Below are positions 53,638 to 61,493 of a stretch of DNA of 64,000 nucleotides, piece by piece. The stretch is from NIOZ-UU13 sp964653075 (GTDB lineage Bacteria > Planctomycetota > Phycisphaerae > Sedimentisphaerales > Anaerobacaceae): contig CAZZAX010000009.1 in NCBI GenBank assembly GCA_964653075.1, positions 1-64,000 of the forward strand. Direction: 5' to 3'. Each line of letters starts with the position of its first letter. Position 1 is the first letter of the stretch. The notes beneath the pieces are model-generated. The model ran no database searches. It was not told the origin of the DNA and saw nothing but the letters and a program-made list of their open reading frames with translations. The translations under genes and the position numbers were made by a program.

Positions 53638-53720
53638 ACCACGGATTAGCACGGATTAGCACAGATTTCATATTTCAGATCTCAAATTCAAATCCTTCGT
53701 CTTCGCTCAGGATGAAGAAT
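53638..53720. repeat. Short dispersed repeat fragments
   Basis: CACGGATTAG occurs twice in tandem, then a degenerate third copy. CTTCGCTCAGGAT at 53701 occurs again at 57843. Both lie outside genes, as expected for dispersed intergenic repeats. Confidence 0.45.
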
Positions 53721-54002
53721 TGTATTAAGTTGTTTAGGAGGGAAAAAAACAGTCCCTCTATAATTAGACATACCTGCGTGTTTGATACGAAATAGAGAGA
53801 GTTTTTTAAAGGTTAAAATTTGCTAAGTGCTTATGAATAAAGGAATAAAAAATTTTTTTAGAAAATTTGAAATTTGCGCGAAAATACTATCACTTTTTGT
53901 CGAAAATGCAGCTATTTTGCCTTTTTTAGTATAAAGACGCACCGTGGATTTGGTTGAAATTGCTCTAAAGAAGATATAGGGTAAAAGAAATAATCGTCAT
54001 CT

Positions 54003-54641
54003 TTATTTGCCATTTTGCCAAGTATACTTTGTTGAAACTTCGCATTTATGGTTCTTTTCATATGCCTTTAATTCTTCAGAATCAAGTGAATACCATTCAT
54101 TATAGGGATACCTTCTAAAGAATTGCCCAAGTCTTTCACGAAAGTGCTGTTGTGCCAACGCGTTGAGAGTGCCTTTTCGAAAGTTCCTAAAATTCTCTAA
54201 TTCCATCCGGGGAACTCGGATAGTACATCTGAAGTCAACTGCCATTTTCTTTGTAAAACCAATTTTGGGATCTGGAGGAAGATAAAACCACTTTTGATTG
54301 ATTCGAGCATGTTGTGTAATGATCTTTTCCCAGGCTTTAGGTTTCTTCGTGTCCTTAACTTTTCCATCTACCTCGGAAAATTGGCGGATTTCACATAAAG
54401 TAATTTCTGGAGAACTTAGAGCATCACAATTTTGTGTTGCGACAATTGCAAAGATTGATGTTACTGGAAGAATAGCTTCGATTTTTCTATTTTCATTAGC
54501 TATTTCTTCCCAAGAAATTACTTGGATATTTTCATCTGTAACGGTAGCTAATGAATCAAGAGAAACACTTGCTCGTGGAATGTTAGCAAATATATCCCCC
54601 TGTCTAATAGGACGCGCCTTTGACGGGAAGGAGTAGATCAT
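54003..54641 (-). CDS. Unknown protein, third gene of coupled operon
   Basis: 212 residues. The ATG at 54641 overlaps the stop of the upstream gene as ATGA, with GGGAGG just before it; an in-frame TTG at 54653 is less likely. The N-terminus reads KARPIRQGDIFANIPRAS. A second motif is AIVATQNCDALSSPEI, similar to a QGD(I/V)...SQ(D/N)CD pattern I have seen in uncharacterised proteins. The rest is helical and basic (FRNFRKGTLNALAQQHFRERL). There is no signal peptide or membrane segment. Function unknown. Base composition is visibly more AT-rich than in the glycan genes, suggesting acquisition. Confidence 0.75.
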   Translation of the reverse strand: MIYSFPSKARPIRQGDIFANIPRASVSLDSLATVTDENIQVISWEEIANENRKIEAILPVTSIFAIVATQNCDALSSPEITLCEIRQFSEVDGKVKDTKKPKAWEKIITQHARINQKWFYLPPDPKIGFTKKMAVDFRCTIRVPRMELENFRNFRKGTLNALAQQHFRERLGQFFRRYPYNEWYSLDSEELKAYEKNHKCEVSTKYTWQNGK

Positions 54642-55015
54642 ACATCCTCCCAAACAACACTAACCTCGACCTCCGCTTCAAGCAAGCTTTGGTATTGAGC
54701 ATCAATACGGTTCTGTATTTCACGGGCAAAACGCCGGGCCTGCAACAATGAGATACTCCTACCAGTTTCGTCCTCAACCAACTCCATAATCATAGTACTG
54801 GTAGGCGGTGTAACACTGTGCGCGACTTCAAAATGACCAAAAGGTGCAGTATAAGTAACAAAAGCCAAAAAAGTAGTAGCCGCGATTCTTCGCCATTCAG
54901 GTGTAATGATTAAATATTCGGGTTTAACTTCAAAATCTTCATATATCTGCGAAGAAGGTCTAGAAAGCCTTTCTTTGCTGGCTATGGGGGCAGTAACACA
55001 ATCGTATTCAACCAT
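54638..55015 (-). CDS. Unknown protein, second gene of coupled operon
   Basis: 125 residues, cytosolic. Its ATG overlaps the stop of the upstream gene by 8 bases (ATGGTTGA), and its own stop overlaps the next start by 4 (ATGA). The middle is moderately hydrophobic (IAATTFLAFVTYTAPFGHF) and the C-terminal half is helical with many acids (LQARRFAREIQNRIDAQYQS). No domain is recognised. Double translational coupling implies stoichiometric production with both neighbours, perhaps as a complex. Confidence 0.72.
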   Translation of the reverse strand: MVEYDCVTAPIASKERLSRPSSQIYEDFEVKPEYLIITPEWRRIAATTFLAFVTYTAPFGHFEVAHSVTPPTSTMIMELVEDETGRSISLLQARRFAREIQNRIDAQYQSLLEAEVEVSVVWEDV

Positions 55016-55790
55016 TGTTAAACTCCTGTTCTAAATCTCCTTCTATAAGGCTAAGAAACCAAGATTCAGTTATCCTATGGGCATCTTTTATCCAAATTTT
55101 AAATCCGTTTGGCATATCAGGTACATCGTCATGTGAAGATTGAACGATCTGTTCCCAGATTAAAGCTGGTTTTCCGCTAGTGGTCCCGGTAGCAAACTTA
55201 AGCGTTGCAAGACCCTTCGGCTTGTTGCAACTGAAAGAAGTGTTCCATATAAAGTTTCTCGGAATTCTATCCACTCCAGTATTGTTGAATAATTTGTCTG
55301 GCAACGCAATAGGGGCGCCCATTTTATCTTGAAGAAATACTTGAATATCCTCTTTTTTGTAGTCAAACTCTTTTGAATCAATGTATCTTAGCAAAAGGTT
55401 ACTGATTTTTAAATTTTCCGGTTCAGGGTAGACTTTAAAAAGCTCATTTACTGCAGAAACCGCAAGAGGAAGAAACTCGTCGAAGGTCGTGTACTTCTTA
55501 GTATGATTAACAGTAAGGATGCCTGGTCCAATTTGGATAAGAGGCCACCCGTCTTTTTCGTGACGAAATCGATGTTTTACTGTATACGGAGTAATTTCAT
55601 CTGGAATCGAAGCTTGCGGAAGTGGTTCATGATAAGGATAATTCTCAGAGAGTGTGGCATGTAATTTGCCTGGAAGAAGTACATAATGGGGATCAGTTTT
55701 TGTTTGTGGAACGGTTCCCTCTTGTAGTTCCCATCTAATCTCTAAAATCACTTCCACTAATGGGGGATTTGCTAATTGCTTCTGCTCCAT
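55008..55790 (-). CDS. TIGR04255-like family protein, first gene of coupled operon
   Basis: 260 residues from the ATG at 55790 (AGGA 6 bases upstream). The N-terminal LANPPLVEVILEIRWE, the central IQIGPGILTVN and the later LLRYIDSK match what I remember of the sporadically distributed TIGR04255 family, whose biochemical role is not known. There is no signal peptide. It heads a three-gene minus-strand unit in which every junction overlaps (8 and 4 bases). Its patchy distribution, AT-rich composition and repeat-rich surroundings suggest horizontal transfer. A defence or effector role is possible but not shown. Confidence 0.75.
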   Translation of the reverse strand: MEQKQLANPPLVEVILEIRWELQEGTVPQTKTDPHYVLLPGKLHATLSENYPYHEPLPQASIPDEITPYTVKHRFRHEKDGWPLIQIGPGILTVNHTKKYTTFDEFLPLAVSAVNELFKVYPEPENLKISNLLLRYIDSKEFDYKKEDIQVFLQDKMGAPIALPDKLFNNTGVDRIPRNFIWNTSFSCNKPKGLATLKFATGTTSGKPALIWEQIVQSSHDDVPDMPNGFKIWIKDAHRITESWFLSLIEGDLEQEFNNG

Positions 55791-56299
55791 ACACAATCCT
55801 TTTTTTCCAAACCGCTTGATGCTTATATATCGACCTCGTATAAATACATGTTTATGTAGTTGTTACGTATTTCTCGATTTCAGGTGCAATAATTACATTA
55901 TATAAACAAAAAGAATACTTAGTCATAGACAATTCGTCCAGCTTAAAAAGAGTTACACTTAACAATTTATTAACAAGAAATCCAAAATCGCAATTCTCGT
56001 CAAACACAATTGTATCTCTTATTTCGCTGCTCTCATCAAGATGTCCGCATAAGGCCTTTAGGGATAAGGATAACGGAAAAAAGACAGAAAAGCAAAAGAA
56101 ATTTTAGTGAATTAGAGAATTTAGACCTTCCCCCGGCAGAAGAGCCATGTACGTACACCCAGGTGTAAACTTTACTGCGATCAGGGTGAAGAAGGGGAAA
56201 GGATACCTATGGCACAGGTTGACTATTTATTATAGGTTCTTGTTGATAATGAGATGGAATTACGCTATTATGAGTCTTGAAACTTGCAGGAGTGTATCG
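55791..56299. other. AT-rich divergent intergenic region
   Basis: About 500 bases between the TIGR04255 operon and the second Gfo/Idh/MocA gene. No RNA, hairpin or clear promoter pair was identified. In-frame codons before 56300 exist, but the peptide they encode looks non-coding. Confidence 0.4.
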
Positions 56300-57643
56300 G
56301 TGGACTGTAAACGGGAAATCTTAGTTGACAATAGAACGAAACTCACGCGACGTCGTTTTCTGAGGCGTGGGGTAATTGCAGCAAGTGCTATTGCGCTGCC
56401 TTATTATGTACCGGCCTCATCGCTGGGGCATGGCGGCATTATTTCACCAAGTGAACGCATCGTGATGGGCGGAATTGGAGTTGGTGGCCGCGGTTCTTAT
56501 GATTTGGGTTGGATGTTAAACGAGGCGGATGTGCATTTTGTCGCGGTCTGTGATGCCCTAAAAAGTCGGCGTCAGGCGGCAAAGAAGATTGTGGACAGTA
56601 AATATGGCAACACAGATTGTGCCACGTATGGCGATTTACGTCAGTTCCTGGCCGAGCGGATGGATGTGGATGCTGTGTTGATTGCCACCGGCGACCGCTG
56701 GCACGCACTGGCTTCGATCATGGCCATGCGGGCCGGCAAGGATGTCTATTGTGAGAAGCCGGCCTGCCTTACAATGGCGCAGGGGAAGGCGGTCGTGGAG
56801 ACCGCACGCCGGTATGGCCGGATCTATCAAACCGGCGCCCAAAGGCTCAGCGAGGGGAATCACGTGTTCGCCATAGAGATGGCACGATCCGGCCGGTTGG
56901 GTCAGATTCATACTGTTTATGCCGACATTCGTTGGCGCGATGGGTGGCGTCACGACTGGCTGGCGGCGGAACCGGAACCACCCAAGGATGAACTGGACTG
57001 GGATGTCTGGCTCGGTTCATGTCCCTGGCGTCCTTACAACAGCAGCTATGTGAAAGGAGGATGGTATCACTTTTATGATTTTGCTACTAATGTCGCGATG
57101 TGGGGGGCGCACACGGCTGCCCAGGCCTTGGCCGGACTCGATATGACAGACGTTTTCTTCATCGAGTTCGAGTATAAGGGTCCGAATGAGACGATGGTTA
57201 CACGCTTATCCAACGGTGTAAAGTTGGTTCTGTTCCGAGTCGACGGCTCGGTATGGGAACCGTGCAAATATTGGCATGGCGCTTGTGGTGAGCGTTTCGA
57301 TGGTCCAGAAGGATGGGTGGCAGCCGCCGACGGTTATTCGAAGCCCGATGTCTCCTCACCGGCATTGTTGCGCGAGTACAGGAAAGTGCTGGACGAATAC
57401 ACGGGCCGGACACAACGGAAGATGAACCACGTGCGGGATTTCTTTGACTGCATCCGGTCACGCCGACCCACAGTGGCGAATCCTGACGTTATGTATCAAT
57501 CCATGAACATCTGCTTAGCCGCAGACATCTGCGAGCGATTGAAGCGGAACCTGAAGTTCGATTTACGCAAAGCTGAGTTTATCGGTGATCCTGAAGCCAA
57601 CCGGATGCGATCCCGCGCGATGCGTGCCCCCTACATGATATAA
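56300..57643 (+). CDS. Gfo/Idh/MocA-family oxidoreductase, Tat-exported
   Basis: 447 residues from GTG 56300, chosen because AGGAG lies 7 bases upstream and a standard-length Tat signal (LTRRRFLRRGVIAASAIAL) follows; ATG 56270 is an alternative. The Rossmann motif is GGIGVGGRGSYDL. The catalytic-lysine motif is canonical (VYCEKPACLT), unlike the copy at 29391. The substrate domain has WDVWLGSCPWRPYN. It is probably an exported NAD(P)-dependent sugar dehydrogenase or isomerase. It stands alone between the repeat-rich region and a MITE-like element, so its partner genes are not evident here. Confidence 0.9.
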   Translation: MDCKREILVDNRTKLTRRRFLRRGVIAASAIALPYYVPASSLGHGGIISPSERIVMGGIGVGGRGSYDLGWMLNEADVHFVAVCDALKSRRQAAKKIVDSKYGNTDCATYGDLRQFLAERMDVDAVLIATGDRWHALASIMAMRAGKDVYCEKPACLTMAQGKAVVETARRYGRIYQTGAQRLSEGNHVFAIEMARSGRLGQIHTVYADIRWRDGWRHDWLAAEPEPPKDELDWDVWLGSCPWRPYNSSYVKGGWYHFYDFATNVAMWGAHTAAQALAGLDMTDVFFIEFEYKGPNETMVTRLSNGVKLVLFRVDGSVWEPCKYWHGACGERFDGPEGWVAAADGYSKPDVSSPALLREYRKVLDEYTGRTQRKMNHVRDFFDCIRSRRPTVANPDVMYQSMNICLAADICERLKRNLKFDLRKAEFIGDPEANRMRSRAMRAPYMI

Positions 57644-57926
57644 TCTAACAGATTCCTATTTCTTTGGGGGAGGTGTTGTTTCGTTTGATTTCGGGTGACG
57701 TGTTATCTTTATAATGCGACTTCAGAATGAATAAAGATATAGAAGAGGCGCTTTGGAATCCCAAGTCCGTATAGCAATGCGTACAATTTCAGAGCGTTAC
57801 TATAGACTCTGAGTCATTGAAATGAGTACCCAGATTTCTCGACTTCGCTCAGGATAAACTCTTGCGTTCGGGATGACGGTTGTGTCAACTCGCTACCTGT
57901 GGCAACTTAATGTATGATATTGTATA
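57644..57926. other. Intergenic stretch with dispersed-repeat fragment
   Basis: No gene. It contains CTTCGCTCAGGAT (57843-57855), also found at 53701, and leads into the inverted-repeat element at 57927. Confidence 0.4.
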
Positions 57927-58084
57927 AGAGCACCTAACAAAATGACTCTGCATTCAAACGGCTTATTTCATCTCTGGACGGCGTCAGGTTCCATCGACAA
58001 TGCTGTACATTGCCTGCTTCGCCTTCCTTGCCAGAAACGAAAATGCTCGTTTTCGGCGCTACGATTCATTTTGTTAGGCACTCT
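57927..58084. mobile_element. MITE-like element, 158 bp, with 19-bp terminal inverted repeats
   Basis: AGAGCACCTAACAAAATGA (57927-57945) and TCATTTTGTTAGGCACTCT (58066-58084) are inverted repeats with 17 of 19 matches. The interior has no gene but a small hairpin (CGAAAA/TTTTCG near 58038-58055). A compact non-coding segment bounded by good inverted repeats fits a non-autonomous transposable element or a large structured repeat. No clear target-site duplication is seen, and no related transposase lies in the window. Confidence 0.5.
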
Positions 58085-58194
58085 AAGATGTTTGTTGAAA
58101 TATTGAGATTTACAGGTTATTATATTTGTCGGTTAATCAACCGGGTAAGTAAGTTTTTGTGAGGACAATTTTTCATATTTAAGGAGCCTGAACA

Positions 58195-59766
58195 ATGAGT
58201 CGCAAGAGAACAAGATTAAGTGCAACAATGGTTTTAGTCGTTTTTGGTGTTTTGCTGCTGGCGAGCGCTGGTGCGGTTTTTGCGGACGTTAAGCTTCCGG
58301 CGGTAATAGGTGATAATATGGTCCTTCAGCGGGACAAAAAGGTCACTATCTGGGGCTGGGCGAAGCCTGGTGAGGAAGTTATGGCCGGAGTTAGCTGGAA
58401 CGGTATGAGATGGGCGGTTAAGGCGGACGAAGAGGGTAAGTGGATGTTTAAGATGAATCCGCCGAAAGCGGGCGGGCCGTATGAAATGACTATTAGCGGC
58501 AAGAATGTGATAAAGATTAAAAATATTATGGTCGGTGAGGTCTGGGTCTGTTCGGGCCAGTCGAATATGCAGATGTCGGTGCAGAATTCGACGAATGCCA
58601 AGGAGGAAATTTTAGCGGCAAACTATCCGAATATTCGGCTGTTTTCGGTTACGCGGAAAGTTGCGACCGAGCCGCAATCGGATTGTGAAGGAAGTTGGTC
58701 ATTGTGCAGTCCTGAAACGGTTGGCGGTTTTTCGGCAGCCGGTTATTTTTTCGGTCGAGAATTGTATAAGGAGCTTGATGTTCCGATAGGCTTAATTCAC
58801 ACATCGTGGGGCGGGACACCGTCTGAGGCATGGACAAGACGAGGAGTGCTTGAGAATGTGCCGGATGCCATACCGATTTTAGAGCGTTTTGATGATGCGA
58901 TAGCAAAATATCCGCAGGCAATGCAGGAATATGAGCAGAAGAGAGAAGCATGGAAGAAGGCCGTTGAAAAAGCCAAGGCCGAAGGGACAAACAGGCCTCG
59001 TGGACCGCGTGCACCTATGGGACCTGAGCATCCACACTCGCCGGCGGGCTTGTATAATGCAATGATAGCTCCTTTGATTCCGTATGGTATTAACGGGGCC
59101 ATATGGTATCAGGGAGAGTCGAATGCAGGCCGGGCTTATCAGTATCGTAAAATTTTTCCCGCAATGATAAGCAACTGGCGCAACGACTGGGGGCAGGGTG
59201 ATTTTAGCTTTCTTTTTGTGCAGCTGGCTAATTTTATGGATATCAAACCTGAGCCGGTTGAGAGTGCATGGGCGGAACTGCGCGAGGCCCAGTTGATGAC
59301 ATTGGATTTGCCGAATACGGGGATGGCGGTGATTATAGATATCGGAGAAGCTAAGGATATACATCCGAAAAACAAACAGGATGTTGGCAGGCGTCTGGCA
59401 TTGTGGGCACTGGCGAAGAACTATGGCAAGAATTTGGTCTATTCCGGGCCTCTTTTCAAAAGAATGAACGTCGAGGGCAACAAGGTTGTCCTGGGCTTCG
59501 ACCACGTTGGCGGCGGGCTTATTGCCCGTGGTGGCGGGCCGTTGAAAGGATTCGCAATAGCCGGGGCCGACCGGAAGCTCGTCTGGGCGGATGCCAAGAT
59601 AGAGGGTGATAAAGTTGTGGTTAGCAGTAGTGAGGTATCTGCTCCGGTTGCTGTGCGCTACGCCTGGGCGGACAATCCTGTATGCAATTTGTATAACGTC
59701 GAAGGGCTTCCGGCGTCTCCGTTCCGCACGGATAGCTGGCCGGGTGTTACCATTGACAACAAATGA
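58195..59766 (+). CDS. Exported sialate O-acetylesterase-type (SASA, SGNH) esterase
   Basis: 523 residues. Sec signal (MVLVVFGVLLLASAGAVFA, cleavage before Asp31) and AAGGAG before the ATG. An N-terminal beta-sandwich (about 31-113, LPAVIGDNMVLQRDKKVTIWG) precedes the SGNH hydrolase with the nucleophile Ser123 in VCSGQSNMQ. Further blocks are LIHTSWGGTPSEAW and AIWYQGESNA. The late Asp/His pair probably lies in IDIGEAKDIHPKNK. Such enzymes remove O-acetyl groups from sialic acids, xylan or other acetylated glycans. It likely serves the same general glycan-degrading programme but is not in an operon with the other enzymes. Confidence 0.92.
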   Translation: MSRKRTRLSATMVLVVFGVLLLASAGAVFADVKLPAVIGDNMVLQRDKKVTIWGWAKPGEEVMAGVSWNGMRWAVKADEEGKWMFKMNPPKAGGPYEMTISGKNVIKIKNIMVGEVWVCSGQSNMQMSVQNSTNAKEEILAANYPNIRLFSVTRKVATEPQSDCEGSWSLCSPETVGGFSAAGYFFGRELYKELDVPIGLIHTSWGGTPSEAWTRRGVLENVPDAIPILERFDDAIAKYPQAMQEYEQKREAWKKAVEKAKAEGTNRPRGPRAPMGPEHPHSPAGLYNAMIAPLIPYGINGAIWYQGESNAGRAYQYRKIFPAMISNWRNDWGQGDFSFLFVQLANFMDIKPEPVESAWAELREAQLMTLDLPNTGMAVIIDIGEAKDIHPKNKQDVGRRLALWALAKNYGKNLVYSGPLFKRMNVEGNKVVLGFDHVGGGLIARGGGPLKGFAIAGADRKLVWADAKIEGDKVVVSSSEVSAPVAVRYAWADNPVCNLYNVEGLPASPFRTDSWPGVTIDNK

Positions 59767-59801
59767 GGCTTCATATATTGCTTTTTCTCTGCCGAATTTA
59801 A

Positions 59802-60005
59802 ATGATAAAAAATAAGCATAAACTCAATAAGTTTTATCGAAAACTAATATCGCAGGAAAATATTTCCCACCAAGAGGCTATATCTATATATGAGGCTCTA
59901 CACAAAGAAGCGGTTGCGTTGGGTGCAATCAGCCACGAAAATATCTGGGACGGTTTCGAAGCTGTTCTCCGAATCGCTAGGGCGATCAACAAGATAGGTA
60001 CGTGA
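59802..60005 (+). CDS. Small helical protein, 67 aa, unknown
   Basis: Begins ATGATAAAAAATAAG without a strong ribosome site. The composition is protein-like and helical (NKFYRKLISQENISHQEA, then ENIWDGFEAVLRIARAINK). It lies between the esterase and argJ on the same strand. I believe similar short proteins occur elsewhere but cannot name the family. Moderate confidence that it is real. Confidence 0.55.
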   Translation: MIKNKHKLNKFYRKLISQENISHQEAISIYEALHKEAVALGAISHENIWDGFEAVLRIARAINKIGT

Positions 60006-60089
60006 AAGAAGTTATTTCAGCAGGAAGACACAAATCAGCAAAAGTATGTTCGAGAATCAAATTAAATTGCCTGCTTTGGTGATGGCAGG

Positions 60090-61310
60090 ATGATTAGAGA
60101 AAATACTATGGCTAATAATACTGTTACTGCTCCGAAGGGATATTTGGCGGCCGGGGTGCATTGCGGCGTGAAGAAATCCGGTAAATATGATTTAGGGCTG
60201 ATTGTTTGCCCGACCGGCGTGAAAGCAGCGGCGGTTTTTACGACCAACAAAGTGGTCTCGGCGGCGGTACAGGTTTGCAAAAAACACGTCGGGAGCAGGA
60301 GCATCTCGGCGGTGGTGGTTAATTCCGGTAACGCCAACACCTGCACGGGTAAGCAGGGCGTGGCTAAAGCTGTCAGGATGTGTACCGAGACGGCAAGGCA
60401 GATTGAAAGTAATCCTCATAATGTGCTTGTTGGTTCGACGGGTATTATCGGAGAGCAGCTGCCTATAGGTAAGATTACTTCGGGCATTTCCAAGGCGGCG
60501 GGAAAACTCTCTGCTTCAGCTAAAGCGGGTCTGGATTTTGCGAAGGCGATAATGACTACCGACACGAGGGCGAAACAGGCCGTCCGCCGGCTCGAAATAT
60601 CAGGCGCGAAAGTTACGATAGCCGGCACAGTAAAGGGGGCCGGTATGATTGCGCCTAATATGGCAACGACACTTTGCTTTATTACTACGGATGCAGCTAT
60701 AACAAAACCATTACTGTCGAAGGCCTTAAAAGCCGCCATCGGCAATTCGCTGAACAGGCTGACTGTTGACGGCCATCAAAGCACGAATGATACTGCGATA
60801 ATACTTGCTTCCGGGCTGGCGGGCAACCGGCCGATAGTAGGTCAGTGTCCACGGTATAAAAAATTTGCGAAGGTGCTGGGCCAGTTGTGTGATGATTTGG
60901 CAAGGCAGATGGCGCTGGATGCCGAAGGGGCAACGAGGATGTTTAAGGTGGTTATCAAAGGGGCGGCTACTAAGGCCGATGCCGCGAGGGCGTGCAGGGC
61001 GGTTGCTGATTATCCGCTGGTAAAATGCGCAGTCAACGGGGGCGACCCCAACTGGGGCAGAATTATCTGTGCAGTTGGTTCTGCGTCTGTGAAATTGAAC
61101 CCGGACAAGCTATCGTGCAAGCTTGGTGAAGTGACTGTTTTTAAGAATGGTACGCCGAGAAAATTCGATGCAAAAAAGGCGAGCAGGATTGTTTCACAAA
61201 CGGAGCATACTATAACCGTGGAGCTGGGGGCGGGGAAGGTGAGCGATTTTTGTTACGGCTGCGATTTGAGCGCCGGATATGTTAAAATCAACGCTGATTA
61301 CCACACTTGA
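60090..61310 (+). CDS. argJ: Bifunctional glutamate N-acetyltransferase / ornithine acetyltransferase
   Basis: About 406 residues (the start may be ATG 60108, MANNTVTAPKGYLAAGV, six codons later). In arginine synthesis it moves the acetyl group from N-acetylornithine to glutamate. The precursor self-cleaves between Ala192 and Thr193 in GMIAPNMATTLCF, making Thr the nucleophile of the beta chain. Other family blocks are VVNSGNANTCTG, VDGHQSTNDT, NGGDPNWGRI and the terminal DLSAGYVKINADYHT. Cytosolic. The other arginine genes are not in the window. Confidence 0.95.
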   Translation: MIRENTMANNTVTAPKGYLAAGVHCGVKKSGKYDLGLIVCPTGVKAAAVFTTNKVVSAAVQVCKKHVGSRSISAVVVNSGNANTCTGKQGVAKAVRMCTETARQIESNPHNVLVGSTGIIGEQLPIGKITSGISKAAGKLSASAKAGLDFAKAIMTTDTRAKQAVRRLEISGAKVTIAGTVKGAGMIAPNMATTLCFITTDAAITKPLLSKALKAAIGNSLNRLTVDGHQSTNDTAIILASGLAGNRPIVGQCPRYKKFAKVLGQLCDDLARQMALDAEGATRMFKVVIKGAATKADAARACRAVADYPLVKCAVNGGDPNWGRIICAVGSASVKLNPDKLSCKLGEVTVFKNGTPRKFDAKKASRIVSQTEHTITVELGAGKVSDFCYGCDLSAGYVKINADYHT

Positions 61311-61493
61311 TGTGGGGAAAAGTACGGCTTTGGTACTTTTGCACTTTCTTTCTACGGTTATACACTTTTGGCCTATATTTATTTTTCCCACAATAAAACA
61401 GTTGAAAAGCGAATCCATTTCGTTAAACTGCGTTAAATTTTAAGTCTTTCGTGATAGTGGGGATAACAGTTAATTTCTAAAAGGAGTAAAACA

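Larger units (their letters stand above)
53170..54002. other. Non-coding, repeat-bearing AT-rich stretch
   Basis: 830 bases holding two clusters of a TTGGGTTTG minisatellite and other short dispersed repeats. Open frames of 83-86 codons on the minus strand are made of these repeats and are not accepted as genes. Confidence 0.6.

Noticed and set aside
53163..53671. Two minus-strand frames of 83-86 codons rich in KTNPIQTQ
   Set aside because: Built from a minisatellite and dispersed repeats; typical spurious gene calls.
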